The notes under the pieces were generated by a model, which worked only from the letters and a program-made list of their open reading frames with translations, did no database searches and was not told the origin of the DNA. Position numbers and translations under genes: made by a program. A stretch of DNA of 55,687 bases. It comes from Astrobacterium formosum. Its GTDB lineage: Bacteria > Pseudomonadota > Alphaproteobacteria > Rhizobiales > Xanthobacteraceae. Of the stretch, positions 17,633 through 30,722 are shown one piece after another. Location of the stretch: positions 1 through 55,687 of the forward strand of contig JAVDCA010000034.1 in assembly GCA_030848545.1 (NCBI GenBank). Reading direction: 5' to 3'. Position 1 is the first letter of the stretch; each line of letters opens with the position of its first letter.

Positions 17633-19933
17633 TCAATCATCGGCTTCGAGATCGTCGCGCCGCGGCGTCGCGTCGCGTGGTGCCGGCCGGCTCGATCCGG
17701 CCGCCGCTGGCGTCGGGACGCTGGCGGGCCGTGCCCAAGGCCGGTCAAGCCGCTGCGGACGCGCCGATTCGACCCGCCAGCTGTCGCCGATACGATACAG
17801 CGCCATGGCGCCTTGGCGGCGCACCGCCTCGCGATCGATCACAAACGCCGCGCAGGCGGGCGGCGCCGTGCGGCTGGTGAGGACGAGGACGGCGCGCACG
17901 CAGTCGTCGGCGATAGCGTCGGGCGTGCGCGCCACCGCCACGCGGGCGCCGTCCGCCAGGCGGGCGACGCAGCCGTCCGGGTCGCAGGCGAACCCCTGCC
18001 CCAGCGTTGAATCGGTGGCGACACGCTCGTCGCCATCGGCGGCGAGCCATTCGCGCACCGCAAAGCCGTCGCCGCCTTTGAGGATTTGCAGCCGGCCATC
18101 ACGGCCACGCACCGCCAAGCTGCTGCCGTCGGCGGCGACGAGGACGTCGGGCAGCGGCGTGCGTAACGCGACCAGAATCGCCAGCGCCACGAAGCCGATG
18201 CCGGACCATCGCAAGGGCGTGCGCAGGAGGCAGATCACCACGAGCCCGGCCGTTCCGGGAAGAAGCGCGTCGATGCCAAAGGCCGATACGTGGCCCACCG
18301 CGCCGGGCAGCGCGGCGACCCATTGGGCGACGGCGGTCATCCAACCGACGCCCACGCCCATGAGGTGCCAGAGCGGCGCGTCGAACCCGAACGGCAGGGC
18401 GACAAGGCCTAGGAGCCCGGCCGGCATCACGAAGGCCGACACGATCGGCATGGCGAGCAGGTTGGCGACGACCCCGAAGGGGGCGAGACGATGGAAGTGA
18501 TAGGCCGCAAACGGCGTCGTCGCGGCGCCGGCGACCAGCGAGGCGACGAGGAGCGCGAGGATTTCGCGCACGCCCCACAGGGCCGCGCGGCCGACCCGCG
18601 AAGTGTCGCGGCCGGCGACCGGCCCCGGCAACCCGCGGTCATAGACCGCGACCAATGCCAGTGTCGCCGCAAACGACATCTGGAAACTCGGATGGACGAT
18701 GGTTTCCGGCGCCAGCACCATCACGGTGAGCGCTGCGATCGCGAGCGTTCGCAATGTCAGCGCCCGCCGATCGACCATGACGCCGACGAGAACGACCGCC
18801 GTCATCAGGAACGCCCGCTGGGTCGCGACCTCAGCGCCCGACAGGACGAGGTAGAAGCCGGCCACCGGCAGCGCCGCGGCCGCCGCCCATTTCTTGATGG
18901 GACGGCGCAAAGCCAGGCCGGGAACGAGCGCCAGCAGGCCACGCACGGCGAAGAAGACGACGCCCGCGACCACCGCCATGTGATAGCCGGAGATGGACAG
19001 CACGTGCCCCAGGCTCGACACGTACATGGCTTCGTTGACCGGGGTCGAAATGGCGTCGCGCTTGCCGGTGATCAGCGCCGAGGCGATCACCCCGGCGTCG
19101 CCGCCGACCGCCGCGCGGATGCGCGCGTCGATGCCGTCGCGCAGCCCATCGACGGCGGCGCTCAGACGCCGCCGGAGGCTCGGCGCGGTTTCGGGCGGCG
19201 CCTCGATCCTGACGACGCCGGTGACGAAGCCGGTGGCACCGAGCCGCTTGAAGTAGAAGTCGCGGGCGAAATCGTAGCCGCCCGGCCGTAACGGCGGCAG
19301 CGGCGGCGTCAGCCGCGCCGTGAACGAGACGAAACTGCCGACCGGCGGCGCCCTCCCCTTGCGTACGGCGACGCGCACGCGCTCGAGCTGCTGGTCGAGG
19401 CGCGGACCGTTGATGGAATGGACGGCGACGACGATGCGGTCGCTGCGCTCGCGCTCCTCGCGGGTCTCGACGAAGCCCGTCACCGCGATGCCGAAGCTCG
19501 CCCGGCGCAGCACCGGATGGTCGACAGCCTTCGTGCGCAGCGTCGCGACGAGGAAACCGGCCGCCAGAGCGGCGGCAACGACGGCCAGAGGAAACCCGAA
19601 TGGCCGCCGCCGCGCCGCGACCGCCGCGATCACGAGCCCCGATGTCAGAATGGCCGACGCCCACCAGGCCGGTTCGCGCTCGGCCGCGAAGTAGAGCGCG
19701 ATGCCGGTCCCGAACCCCACCGGCACCCACGGCATCAGGCGTCCCGGCCCGGCTTCCGCGGCCGCCCATTGGGCCAGCAGCCGATGCGCCTGCGCGAGGC
19801 GGACGGCGATCCCCCGCGGCAAGACGAGGCCCGCCCGGCGGCCCGCGGCCGCGATGGCGCCCGCCACGGCGCGCGATCGCGGACCCGCTGTTTCGCCCCA
19901 CGCCATGACGCGACCCTGTACAACTGCGCCCAT
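17633..19933 (-). CDS. comEC: ComEC/Rec2-family DNA uptake channel
   Basis: Inner-membrane channel protein of natural transformation. The product is about 766 residues with many membrane helices. It has an N-terminal DUF4131-type region with an OB-like soluble part (FVSFTARLTPPLPPLRPGGYDFARDFYF). The ComEC core contains ALITGKRDAISTPVNEAMYVSSLGHVLSISGYHMAVVAGV and GAEVATQRAFLM. The C-terminal part has ADGSSLAVRGRDGRLQIL but no HxHxDH metal site, so its beta-lactamase-like domain looks inactive. The start is uncertain: 19933, 19907 or further upstream. It is probably co-transcribed after glnS and the GNAT gene. Confidence 0.9.
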   Translation of the reverse strand: MGAVVQGRVMAWGETAGPRSRAVAGAIAAAGRRAGLVLPRGIAVRLAQAHRLLAQWAAAEAGPGRLMPWVPVGFGTGIALYFAAEREPAWWASAILTSGLVIAAVAARRRPFGFPLAVVAAALAAGFLVATLRTKAVDHPVLRRASFGIAVTGFVETREERERSDRIVVAVHSINGPRLDQQLERVRVAVRKGRAPPVGSFVSFTARLTPPLPPLRPGGYDFARDFYFKRLGATGFVTGVVRIEAPPETAPSLRRRLSAAVDGLRDGIDARIRAAVGGDAGVIASALITGKRDAISTPVNEAMYVSSLGHVLSISGYHMAVVAGVVFFAVRGLLALVPGLALRRPIKKWAAAAALPVAGFYLVLSGAEVATQRAFLMTAVVLVGVMVDRRALTLRTLAIAALTVMVLAPETIVHPSFQMSFAATLALVAVYDRGLPGPVAGRDTSRVGRAALWGVREILALLVASLVAGAATTPFAAYHFHRLAPFGVVANLLAMPIVSAFVMPAGLLGLVALPFGFDAPLWHLMGVGVGWMTAVAQWVAALPGAVGHVSAFGIDALLPGTAGLVVICLLRTPLRWSGIGFVALAILVALRTPLPDVLVAADGSSLAVRGRDGRLQILKGGDGFAVREWLAADGDERVATDSTLGQGFACDPDGCVARLADGARVAVARTPDAIADDCVRAVLVLTSRTAPPACAAFVIDREAVRRQGAMALYRIGDSWRVESARPQRLDRPWARPASVPTPAAAGSSRPAPRDATPRRDDLEADD

Positions 19934-19995
19934 GCTACATCGCGCGCAGGTTGTGGCCAGGGGAACGGTTGTGAACGCGCCGACGGGGTTCGGCG

Positions 19996-20511
19996 TCAGG
20001 GAGGCCTGTGGGACAGGTCGAGCTGCAACAGATCGTTGTCCAGGAAGCGGCCCTCCACGCACATGGCCTTGGGTTCGGTGCCGTAGCGCACAAAACCAAG
20101 CCCGGCATAGAGTTCACGTGCCGACGTGTTGGCGGCGCCGACCGTCGCTTGCAGGACGGCGACCTTTCCGGCCGCGTGCGCGATCACGGCCTGGACGAGT
20201 TGCCGCCCCAGACCGCGGCCACGAAAACCGGGGCGAACATACACGCCGACCAGCGTGCCCCTGTGCCGCTCCTTGAGCCGCTCGCCGGCGACGAAGCCGG
20301 CCATGCCGATGAGCGAGCCGCCCTCAAAGGCGCCGAAGCTGGCATTACGGTCCGTTCCACGCGCGAAGGTGCGAAACCATTCGGGTGCACGGTCCGCCTC
20401 CTCTTCGTAGCTGGACAGAAACGCGGCGGGCGTCGTCCGCAGGCCTTCGAGACGCAGGCATCTCAGCGCCTGCGCATCGGTCTCGGCCAGGCGTCTGACG
20501 AGCCCTACCAA
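19996..20511 (-). CDS. GNAT-family N-acetyltransferase
   Basis: A 171-residue acetyl-CoA-dependent acetyltransferase with unknown acceptor. The acetyl-CoA binding signature VGVYVRPGFRGRGLGRQLVQAVIAHA (motif A, R-G-x-G-L-G) is clear. Motif B follows as ATVGAANTSARELYAGLGFVRYGTEPKAM. The N-terminal part (RRLAETDAQALRCLRLEGLRTTPAAFLSSYEEE) resembles the substrate-binding region of small-molecule GNATs. It lies 12 bp downstream of glnS on the same strand, so it is probably co-transcribed; nothing here names its substrate. Confidence 0.88.
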   Translation of the reverse strand: MVGLVRRLAETDAQALRCLRLEGLRTTPAAFLSSYEEEADRAPEWFRTFARGTDRNASFGAFEGGSLIGMAGFVAGERLKERHRGTLVGVYVRPGFRGRGLGRQLVQAVIAHAAGKVAVLQATVGAANTSARELYAGLGFVRYGTEPKAMCVEGRFLDNDLLQLDLSHRPP

Positions 20512-20523
20512 CCCCGGAGTCCC

Positions 20524-22206
<1,683 letters not shown>

Positions 22207-22278
22207 TTTCGTCCTGTTTCAAGTCCGAGCGCCGCCTGTGTGCCAAATCTGGGCCGACAAGCCAAGTTCCGGCGCCTG

Positions 22279-22665
22279 TTACCATACGGTTTGAATGTCG
22301 AATGCCCTGAAGACCGGATCGGTGGTCACCAGTGGCACTCCTTCGATACGCGCCTGGGCGGCCAGCATGCGATCGAACGGATCGCCATGTCGCCCCGGCA
22401 ACATGCCGGCGAGCAAGCTGTGTTCCATTGTGACGTCGAGAGTCCCGAAATCGTTTTCTGCCAAGACCTGCTGCAGATCGGCGAGGACAGCCACCGCTTC
22501 CGGCCACCGGCCCAACCGCGCCTTGGTGGCGATCTCCCATGCCGAGGCGGCGCTCACCAGCACATCCCCGGCCTCGTTTTCGATCACGTTGCGGGCGGTC
22601 GCGGAACAACGTCGATCCCCGGTGAGAAACCAGATCACCGCATGGCTATCGAGCAGGATCGTCAT
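22279..22665 (-). CDS. PIN-domain (VapC-type) toxin
   Basis: A probable RNase toxin. The 128-residue PIN domain shows the acidic metal-binding residues Asp6 (LLDSHAVIWFL), Glu44 (SAWEIATK), Asp98 (HGDPFDRML) and Asp116 (LVTTDPVF). This is the HAVIWFL/GDPFDRML subgroup that pairs with Phd/YefM antitoxins rather than AbrB-type VapB. Its start overlaps the end of the antitoxin gene by 20 bp, indicating translational coupling. Target RNA is unknown. Confidence 0.92.
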   Translation of the reverse strand: MTILLDSHAVIWFLTGDRRCSATARNVIENEAGDVLVSAASAWEIATKARLGRWPEAVAVLADLQQVLAENDFGTLDVTMEHSLLAGMLPGRHGDPFDRMLAAQARIEGVPLVTTDPVFRAFDIQTVW

Positions 22666-22906
22666 CCGATCCTTCCCATTGTTTCAACTCCTGCTCCGGC
22701 AGCGGGTCGAAGAAGAATGCGTCGGGCAGGATCGGCCATTTGCCCTTCATGGCTCCCGCCTTGCGCTGCGGCTTGGCCTTATTGATGGGCGACAGCCGGG
22801 CGACGGGCTCGTGTCCACGCGCGATCACGATCTCTTCGCCCTTCTCGACACGGGCGATGAGTTTGGACAGATGCGTCTTGGCTTCGTGAATGGTGACTTT
22901 CGCCAT
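22646..22906 (-). CDS. Phd/YefM-family antitoxin
   Basis: Antitoxin partner of the PIN toxin. The 86 residues start MAKVTIHEAKTHLSKLIARVEKGEEIVIARGHEPVARL, the classic Phd/YefM N-terminal DNA-binding fold. The C-terminus is an acidic, aromatic tail (ILPDAFFFDPLPEQELKQWEG) expected to wrap the toxin. I chose the ATG at 22906 because homologs begin MxxVxIHEAKT; ATGs at 22915 and 22918 are alternatives. Direct CTAAG repeats just upstream may be its operator. Confidence 0.9.
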   Translation of the reverse strand: MAKVTIHEAKTHLSKLIARVEKGEEIVIARGHEPVARLSPINKAKPQRKAGAMKGKWPILPDAFFFDPLPEQELKQWEGSDDDPAR

Positions 22907-22926
22907 GGAGTCCATCACCCGATTGA

Positions 22927-22942
22927 CTAAGTGTTAGCTAAG
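22927..22942. promoter_or_regulatory. Possible antitoxin operator
   Basis: Two direct CTAAG copies (22927-22931 and 22938-22942) frame the palindrome TTAGCTAA, about 20 bp before the antitoxin start. Phd-type antitoxins bind such short sites to repress their operon. The site is AT-rich compared with its surroundings. Confidence 0.35.
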
Positions 22943-23174
22943 CCAGGACAAAGTTCCTGTCAACGGCACGCTCCAGCCATCCCGATCACGTTGGTTGCAG
23001 TCACGCGGCGGCAACATTCGTCCTCGATCCACGACCGCCTGCCGGGCAAAACTGTGGCGCTTCGTCATGATCGGCACATGATCGGTAAATGCCGTGACAA
23101 GCGGGCCGCGTGTGATAAACGCTCAACCGATTTTCCGTTCGCTGTTCCTTTAAATGCCGGATCTACCGCACCCC

Positions 23175-24620
23175 ATGACCGAGACTGTCGTCACCCGCTT
23201 CGCGCCGTCGCCAACCGGCTTTCTGCACATCGGCGGCGCGCGTACCGCGCTGTTCAACTGGCTCTACGCCCGCGGCCGCGGCGGCAAGATGCTGCTGCGC
23301 ATCGAGGATACCGACCGCGAACGTTCCACCAAGGAAGCCATCGACGCCATCCTCGACGGCCTGACCTGGCTCGGCCTCGATTGGGACGGCGAGGCCGTCT
23401 ACCAGTTCGCCCGCGTCGAACGCCACCGGGCGGTGGTCGAGGAGATGCTCACCGCCGGCACGGCCTATCGGTGCTACTGCACGCCGGAGGAACTGGAGGC
23501 GATGCGCGAGGAGGCCCGCCGCGAGGGCAAGAAGCGCCTCTATGACGGCCGCTGGCGCGACCGTGATCCCGCCGATGCCCCGGCGGGCATCAAGCCGGCG
23601 ATCCGCCTCAAGGCGCCACTCACCGGCGAGACGACCGTCGACGATCAGGTTCAGGGACGCGTCACCTGGCAGAACGAAAACCTGGACGACTTCGTGCTGC
23701 TGCGCTCCGACGGAACCCCCACCTACATGCTGGCGGTGGTGGTCGACGACCACGACATGGGGGTGACCCACGTGATCCGCGGCGACGACCATTTGAACAA
23801 CGGCGCCCGGCAGACCCAGATCTATCAGGCGCTGGGCTGGAACGTGCCGGTATTTGCCCACATTCCCCTGATCCACGGTCCGGACGGTTCGAAACTGTCC
23901 AAGCGCCACGGCGCCCTGGGCGTCGATGCCTACCGGGCCATGGGTTACCTGCCGCAAGCCATGCGCAATTATCTGGTGCGGCTCGGCTGGAGCCATGGCG
24001 ACCAGGAGATCTTTTCCACCGAGGAGATGACCGACGCATTCGACCTGCCGCAGATCGGCCGCTCGCCGGCGCGGTTCGACTTCGCCAAGCTGGAGAGCCT
24101 CAACGGCCATTACATGCGCGAGGCCGCCGACATCGACCTGGTCGGCGAGATCAAGCGCGTGCTGCCCCATCTCGCCGCAGGCGCCGCCTTGGCGGCCAAG
24201 CTCACGCCCGACATGGAAGCCAAGCTCGTCGCCGCCATGCCGAGCCTGAAGGAGCGTGCCAAGACGCTGGTCGAACTACTGGAGGGCGCCAAGTTCCTGT
24301 ATGCGGACCGCCCCCTGCCGCTCGACGATAAAGCCGCCGCGCTTCTGACCGTCGAGGCCCGGAAACTGATCCGCGACCTCGTTCCGGCCCTTGCCGCACT
24401 CGCAGATTGGACATCGACGGCGACCGAACAGGCCGTGCGCGTGTTTGCGGAAGAGCGCGGCGTCAAGCTCGGCGCCATCGCGCAACCTTTGCGCGCCGCC
24501 CTGACCGGTCGCGTCACCTCGCCGGGCATTTTCGAAGTCCTGCAACTGCTCGGGCGCGACGAAAGCCTGGCCCGACTCAACGACCAGGCGGTGCAAGGCG
24601 CAGTTCCGGCAACCGCTTGA
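23175..24620 (+). CDS. gltX: Glutamyl-tRNA synthetase
   Basis: Charges tRNA-Glu with glutamate. The 481-residue class-I enzyme has [19 protein letters not shown] (HIGH motif as HIGG), [26 protein letters not shown] (KMSKS) and a C-terminal anticodon-binding helical domain ending near [14 protein letters not shown] chose MTETVVTRF at 23175; an in-frame ATG at 23154 adds seven residues. Neither has a clear ribosome-binding site. It is divergent from the toxin-antitoxin pair across about 260 bp and followed by gltA. Confidence 0.96.
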   Translation: MTETVVTRFAPSPTGFLHIGGARTALFNWLYARGRGGKMLLRIEDTDRERSTKEAIDAILDGLTWLGLDWDGEAVYQFARVERHRAVVEEMLTAGTAYRCYCTPEELEAMREEARREGKKRLYDGRWRDRDPADAPAGIKPAIRLKAPLTGETTVDDQVQGRVTWQNENLDDFVLLRSDGTPTYMLAVVVDDHDMGVTHVIRGDDHLNNGARQTQIYQALGWNVPVFAHIPLIHGPDGSKLSKRHGALGVDAYRAMGYLPQAMRNYLVRLGWSHGDQEIFSTEEMTDAFDLPQIGRSPARFDFAKLESLNGHYMREAADIDLVGEIKRVLPHLAAGAALAAKLTPDMEAKLVAAMPSLKERAKTLVELLEGAKFLYADRPLPLDDKAAALLTVEARKLIRDLVPALAALADWTSTATEQAVRVFAEERGVKLGAIAQPLRAALTGRVTSPGIFEVLQLLGRDESLARLNDQAVQGAVPATA

Positions 24621-24805
24621 ACCGCCGGGGGGATTTGCCCTTAGGGGCTACCCCTTAGGTTCATCTTGCGATGCACTCGCAGTTCGGGTTAGCTAGCGGT
24701 AAGTCGGACCATTCCGCCGCAGCACTCCCGCACGCTCGCGACTGACTGCTTCTGGTTCCGCCCCGGGACTGAAGGTCGCCCGACCACTGGATCGAGGGAA
24801 CGATC

Positions 24806-26107
<1,302 letters not shown>

Positions 26108-26183
26108 TCGGATCGAAGCGGTTCGAATTCCAAGGGCAGCGCCATGGCGCCGCCCTTCACTTTTTTACGCCCCATTCTTCCGT

Positions 26184-26267
26184 CGTCATTGCGAGCGGAA
26201 GCGAAGCAATCCAGGGGCCCCGAGCGAAGAGCTGGATTGCTTCGTCGCTTCGCTCCTCGCAATGACG
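26184..26267. repeat. REP/BIME-like paired palindromic repeat, copy 3
   Basis: CGTCATTGCGAGCGGAAGCG at the left and CTCCTCGCAATGACG at the right, with inner CAATCCAG/CTGGATTG facing each other. It lies between the convergent genes gltA and lpxB, 2 bp from the lpxB stop, and could act as a transcription end. Confidence 0.9.
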
Positions 26268-26269
26268 AG

Positions 26270-27433
26270 TCAAGCGGATCGGCCGACGACCTTAAGGATG
26301 ACCTCGGCGGCGCGGACGCTCGGCTGGGCGGCGCCGATGTCCATGACCTGATCGATCCGCGCCAGCCCGTCCACCTGCCGCCGACGTTCCGGCGTATCGG
26401 TGACGACTTGTGCGAGTTCTCTCGCGAGCCGTTCGGGCGTCGCCTGCCGCTGCAGGATTTCCGGCATGACGTTGTCGCCGAGGACCAGATTGGCGAGCAC
26501 GATCGAAGGAACGCGCAGCAGCGGTTTGACGATCGCTTCCTCCATGAGCGAGACCCGATAGGCGACGACCGTTGGAATGCCCGCCAGCGCCAGTTCGAGG
26601 GTGACGGTGCCGGAGGCCGCGAGCGCCGCCCGCGCGGTGCGAAACGCCTGCCATTTCTCGTCCGTCTCGACGATGAGTTTCGGCGCGACGGGCCAGGTCG
26701 CCGTGGCCGCTTCGATCCGTGCGGCGAGATGCGGCAAGGTCGGCAGCACCGCCTCGACGGGCCCGATCGCCTCGACACAGCGGGCGACGGTGGCACCGAA
26801 CAGGTCGAGATGGCGGGCGATCTCGCCGGACCGGCTGCCCGGCAGTACCAACAGGCGCGGCGGATCGGCGGCGCGGCGACGGGCCTCGTCGGCGTTGGGG
26901 CGCAGCTTCGCCACCTGCTCCACCAGCGGGTGGCCCACATAGGTGCAGGGCGGCCCGCCCAACCGGGCATGGGATTCGGGCTCGAACGGCAGCAGCGCCA
27001 GGACGTGATCCACATAGCGGCGCATGGCACGCGCCCTGCCCGGCCGCCACGCCCACACGGAAGGCGACACGTAGTCGACGACAGGCAGCTGCGGCAAAGC
27101 CTTCCGAACGCGGCGCGCCACCCGGTGGGTGAAATCGGGACTGTCGATGATCACCAGCACATCCGGTTTCGCGGCGACCACGGCATCGGCGGCTTGGCGG
27201 ATGCGGCGCAGGATCAGCGGCAGCTTGGCGGGAATGGCCGAGAAGCCCATGATGGCAAGTTCGTCGATGGGAAACAGGCTCTCGAGGCCGGCGGCCGCCA
27301 TCTCTTCGCCGCCGATGCCTTGGAAGCGCACGTCGTCCCGCGCCGCCAGCGAACGCATGAGCGGTGCGCCGAGGTGGTCGCCGGACGTCTCTCCGGCGAT
27401 CACGAATACCCTGAGTGGCCCTGCCCGGCTCAC
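26270..27433 (-). CDS. lpxB: Lipid-A-disaccharide synthase
   Basis: Peripheral inner-membrane glycosyltransferase joining UDP-diacylglucosamine and lipid X. The 387 residues contain the N-terminal FVIAGETSGDHLGAPLMRSL (usual AGExSGD), FQGIGGEEM, IDSPDFTHRVARRVR, YVSPSVWAWRPGR, VGHPLVEQV and LVLPGSRSGEIARHL, all family signatures. It is last gene of the envelope cluster; its start overlaps the lpxI stop by 4 bp (ATGA). Confidence 0.97.
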   Translation of the reverse strand: MSRAGPLRVFVIAGETSGDHLGAPLMRSLAARDDVRFQGIGGEEMAAAGLESLFPIDELAIMGFSAIPAKLPLILRRIRQAADAVVAAKPDVLVIIDSPDFTHRVARRVRKALPQLPVVDYVSPSVWAWRPGRARAMRRYVDHVLALLPFEPESHARLGGPPCTYVGHPLVEQVAKLRPNADEARRRAADPPRLLVLPGSRSGEIARHLDLFGATVARCVEAIGPVEAVLPTLPHLAARIEAATATWPVAPKLIVETDEKWQAFRTARAALAASGTVTLELALAGIPTVVAYRVSLMEEAIVKPLLRVPSIVLANLVLGDNVMPEILQRQATPERLARELAQVVTDTPERRRQVDGLARIDQVMDIGAAQPSVRAAEVILKVVGRSA

Positions 27434-28323
27434 GGGACGGACTCGTCAAAGCCGAGCATGAACAGGTTGCGGCGATCGGCCAGCCGGACGGTGTCGCCCG
27501 GCTCGGCGACGATGGCGCCACCGGCCGCGATGGCGAGACCCGCAAGCCCCGCGGCCGCAACGCCTTCGATCGTCCTCGGCCCGATCGTCGGCAGGTCGAA
27601 ACGGCGGTCCTGGCCGCGCTTGGGCGTCTTCACCAGGACGCCGATGCCGGGACGCGTCTTCAGGCGACCGCTGGTGCGAAGCGCCGCCACCCGCTCCAGC
27701 ACGGCGTCGGTGCCCTCCGCGGCTTCGACCGCGACCACATAGCCGTCGGCAACGACGACCGCCTGGCCGACGTCGAGCGGCCCCATCGCCGCCAGCACCT
27801 CGATACTGCGCGCGATGTCGGCGCGGTCGCGTTCGGACGGCGCCCGCCGCGTCGCCTGGCCGGCCGGCATCAGGATTTCCGGAGCCACCTCGTGGGCACC
27901 GACGAGACGCAGTCCCCGTTCCTCGAGGAGAGCGCCGACGCCCGACAGCAGGCGATCGTCGCCGCCGCGGAAGAATCCGATCACCCGCGGCAGCAGGCGC
28001 AGCGTCATCCAGTCGAGACGGATGTCGCGCAAGGCGGGCCTGAGCAACGTACCGATGAAGGCCACGTCGCGGCACCCCTCGGCCTCGACGAGGCGGAAGA
28101 AACGGCCCACCTGGCCGAGCGCGATCCAATGGTGCGCATGATCGGCGACGAACGCCGGATCAGCCCAGCCCCGCAACGCGAACACGACCACGCGTCGCCC
28201 GCGCGCCGCGACCGCGGCTGCGACGACAGGCGGTATGGTGCCGCCGCCGCAGATCAGCGCCAATGGAGTGCCGTCATCCCGGCGCGGGACGGGCGTCGAC
28301 ACGGCGGTCGTGGTCCCGTCCAT
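27430..28323 (-). CDS. lpxI: UDP-2,3-diacylglucosamine pyrophosphatase LpxI
   Basis: Hydrolyses UDP-2,3-diacylglucosamine to lipid X, the step done by LpxH in enterics. The 297-residue product (DUF1009 family) has LALICGGGTIPPVVAAAV, the middle LLSGVGALLEERGLRLVGAHEVAPEIL, and the C-terminal domain with VVVADGYVVAVEAAEGTDAVLER and RRFDLPTIGPRTIEGVAAAGLAGLAIAAG. The start at 28323 lies 8 bp after the lpxA stop. Position between lpxA and lpxB is diagnostic for alphaproteobacteria. Confidence 0.95.
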   Translation of the reverse strand: MDGTTTAVSTPVPRRDDGTPLALICGGGTIPPVVAAAVAARGRRVVVFALRGWADPAFVADHAHHWIALGQVGRFFRLVEAEGCRDVAFIGTLLRPALRDIRLDWMTLRLLPRVIGFFRGGDDRLLSGVGALLEERGLRLVGAHEVAPEILMPAGQATRRAPSERDRADIARSIEVLAAMGPLDVGQAVVVADGYVVAVEAAEGTDAVLERVAALRTSGRLKTRPGIGVLVKTPKRGQDRRFDLPTIGPRTIEGVAAAGLAGLAIAAGGAIVAEPGDTVRLADRRNLFMLGFDESVP

Positions 28324-28331
28324 GGTGTCCC

Positions 28332-29135
28332 TCAGGCGTCGAGATTGTGTCCGCCGCGCTGACGCATCAGCATGATCGGTCGTTTGGCGGCGCGGATGAA
28401 GGCGACGATCTGCGCCACCATGGGGGTCGCCTCGGCGGCGACCCGCTCGACGCGTTCCGCCAGCGTGCCCTCGCCCGCGAAGATGTCGTGCACGGCGCGG
28501 CGCAGCGCCTGCAGATCCGATTTGCCGAAGCCGCGGCGCTTGAGCCCGATGACATTGATGCCGCCGATGCGGCCCATGGGATCGACCACGAAGCCGTAGG
28601 GGATGACGTCTTCCTTCACCGCCGAACAGCCCGACACCATGGCGCTCTCGCCGATGCGGCAGAACTGGTGCACCGCGCAGTTGCCGCCCAGGAAGACGAA
28701 ATCGCCGACCTCGACGTGGCCGCCGAGAACGGCGTTGTTGGCGAAGATCGCCCGATTGCCCACATGGCAGTCGTGCCCCACATGGGAATTCGCCATCAGG
28801 AAGCAGTTGTCGCCGATGGTGGTGAGGCCGCCGGCGTCGGCCGTGCCGATATTGGCGGTCACGCCTTCGCGGATATCGCAATTGGCGCCGACCACCAGGC
28901 GGGTCGGTTCGCCCTTGTAGTGCACCGATTGCGGCGGCGTACCGAGCGACGCGAACGGCTGGATGGTCGTCCCGGCGCCGATCTCGGTCACACCGACGAT
29001 GCTCACATGGGAAACGAGCCGCACGCCCGAGTGGATCTTCACCTTCGGGCCGATGATGCAATACGGACCGATTTCCGCGTCCGCCGCGATCTCCGCCCCG
29101 ACACCGATACGCGCGGTCGGGTCAATCAAAGTCAC
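28332..29135 (-). CDS. lpxA: UDP-N-acetylglucosamine acyltransferase LpxA
   Basis: Transfers a 3-hydroxyacyl chain from ACP to UDP-GlcNAc, the first step of lipid A synthesis. The 267-residue product is a left-handed beta-helix with hexapeptide repeats ([20 protein letters not shown]). Catalytic His lies in [21 protein letters not shown]. The C-terminal helical part ends in [17 protein letters not shown]. The start is a GTG whose GTGA overlaps the fabZ stop, which fixes it by translational coupling and family fit (TLIDPTARI). Confidence 0.95.
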   Translation of the reverse strand: MTLIDPTARIGVGAEIAADAEIGPYCIIGPKVKIHSGVRLVSHVSIVGVTEIGAGTTIQPFASLGTPPQSVHYKGEPTRLVVGANCDIREGVTANIGTADAGGLTTIGDNCFLMANSHVGHDCHVGNRAIFANNAVLGGHVEVGDFVFLGGNCAVHQFCRIGESAMVSGCSAVKEDVIPYGFVVDPMGRIGGINVIGLKRRGFGKSDLQALRRAVHDIFAGEGTLAERVERVAAEATPMVAQIVAFIRAAKRPIMLMRQRGGHNLDA

Positions 29136-29593
29136 GATCCTGCCTCCGTCAACATGGCGCCGAGCTCGGCCTCGGCAATCAGTTTGCCGCCGACCTTGGC
29201 CTCGGCGCGGAACCACCACATGTTCTTGCGGCGGGCGATCTTCTTCACGTGATACTCGATGGTATCGCCCGGCATCGCCGGCTTGCGGAACTTGGCTTTG
29301 TCGATGGTCAGGAAATAGACCAGGTTCGGTTTGGCGCTGGGCCCCAGCGAGTGGATGCACATGGCGCCCGCCGTCTGCGCCATGCCCTCGATCACCAGCA
29401 CGCCCGGCATCACCGGCCGGTTGGGGAAATGCCCCATGAACTGCGGCTCGTTGATGGTGACGTTCTTGATGCCGATGCCGGACTCGTCGCCATTGACCTC
29501 GATGATGCGATCGACGAGAAGAAACGGATAGCGGTGCGGCAGCACCTGCAGGATGTCCAGAATCTCCATCGTATCCAGCGTTTCGCCGCTCAT
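29132..29593 (-). CDS. fabZ: 3-hydroxyacyl-ACP dehydratase FabZ
   Basis: Dehydrates 3-hydroxyacyl-ACP in fatty acid elongation, competing with LpxA and LpxD for substrate. The 153-residue hot-dog protein has [19 protein letters not shown] (catalytic His), [29 protein letters not shown] (catalytic Glu) and [10 protein letters not shown]. The start (MSGETLDTM) overlaps the lpxD stop by 4 bp, and the end overlaps the lpxA start by 4 bp. Confidence 0.96.
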   Translation of the reverse strand: MSGETLDTMEILDILQVLPHRYPFLLVDRIIEVNGDESGIGIKNVTINEPQFMGHFPNRPVMPGVLVIEGMAQTAGAMCIHSLGPSAKPNLVYFLTIDKAKFRKPAMPGDTIEYHVKKIARRKNMWWFRAEAKVGGKLIAEAELGAMLTEAGS

Positions 29594-30672
29594 CCTTGCC
29601 CCTCGTCGTCGTCTTTGTGGGTGTGTTCGTGTCCGCCGTGGTCGGCGCTCAGCCGCCGCAACACCGCGGCGCCGCGCAGCCACTCGCGCAACGGCCCGGC
29701 CGGAAATCCTCCCCAGCGGGCGCGCGCCGGTATGCTGCCGCCGATGACCCCCGAGCGCGCCCCCAGCATGGCGCCCTCGCCGACCGTGACGTGATCGGCG
29801 AGGCCGACCTGGCCGCCAAGCACGGCGTGGTCCTCGATGACGCAACTGCCAGAGACGCCGGTCTGCGACACGATGATCACCTGCCGGCCGATGACGCAGT
29901 TGTGGCCGATCTGCACCAGATTGTCGATCTTGGTGCCTTCGCCGATGACGGTGTCGCGACTGCCGCCGCGGTCGATCGTGGTATTGGCGCCGATCTCAAC
30001 GTCGTTCTGGATGATGACGCGGGCGAGTTGCGGAATCTTCACGTGGCCGTTCGGGCCGCGCACGTAGCCGAAACCGTCCTGGCCGATGCGGGCGCCGGCA
30101 TGGATGACCACGCGGTCGCCGACGAGCGCGTGGGTGATCGACGCGCATGGACCGACCGAGCAGTTGCGGCCGATCTTCACCTGCGGGCCGATCACCGCCT
30201 GCGGCCCGATCACGGTGCCGGCGCCGATCTCGGCACCGGGACCGATCACGGCGCCCGGATCGACGACGACGCCGGCCTCCAGCCGCACCGACGCATGCAC
30301 GAACGCGCCGGCCGCGACGCCGTTGCCGGCGACGAGCGAAGACGGACGCAGGCTGTCGGGAAACAGCGCCCGTTCCACCGTCACAAAGGCGGCGTAAGGA
30401 TTGTGGACGACGATCACGGCCACGTGGGACGGTGCGGCGTCAGCGAGCGCCGGCGACACCAGACAGACGCCGGCGGCCGTGGCGGCGAGCGCTTCGGCGA
30501 ATTTCCGCTTGTCGGCGAATGAAAGATCGGACGGTCCGGCCCGGTCGAGCGGCCCGGCATTCACCACGCGGCGATCGAGATCGGTGCCCTCGCGGGGCTT
30601 GCCGCCGGTCAGGGTGGCGATTTCGCCGACCGTCAGTCCGGCCGACCTGGCAAAGAAAACCGGTTCTGTCAT
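29590..30672 (-). CDS. lpxD: UDP-3-O-acylglucosamine N-acyltransferase LpxD
   Basis: Adds the N-linked 3-hydroxyacyl chain in lipid A synthesis. The 360-residue product has a uridine-binding N-terminal domain (about 1-105) and a long left-handed beta-helix of hexapeptide repeats. The helix includes [33 protein letters not shown] and [25 protein letters not shown] (catalytic His in QIGHN), then a C-terminal helix. I start at MTEPVFFA (30672), preceded by GGGTGG; an ATG at 30696 is possible. A terminator lies between it and bamA. Confidence 0.95.
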   Translation of the reverse strand: MTEPVFFARSAGLTVGEIATLTGGKPREGTDLDRRVVNAGPLDRAGPSDLSFADKRKFAEALAATAAGVCLVSPALADAAPSHVAVIVVHNPYAAFVTVERALFPDSLRPSSLVAGNGVAAGAFVHASVRLEAGVVVDPGAVIGPGAEIGAGTVIGPQAVIGPQVKIGRNCSVGPCASITHALVGDRVVIHAGARIGQDGFGYVRGPNGHVKIPQLARVIIQNDVEIGANTTIDRGGSRDTVIGEGTKIDNLVQIGHNCVIGRQVIIVSQTGVSGSCVIEDHAVLGGQVGLADHVTVGEGAMLGARSGVIGGSIPARARWGGFPAGPLREWLRGAAVLRRLSADHGGHEHTHKDDDEGQG

Positions 30673-30722
30673 GCCACCCGATTCGTGGAGTGGCACAGGC
30701 GCTTAGCGTCGCCCGCGCACGT

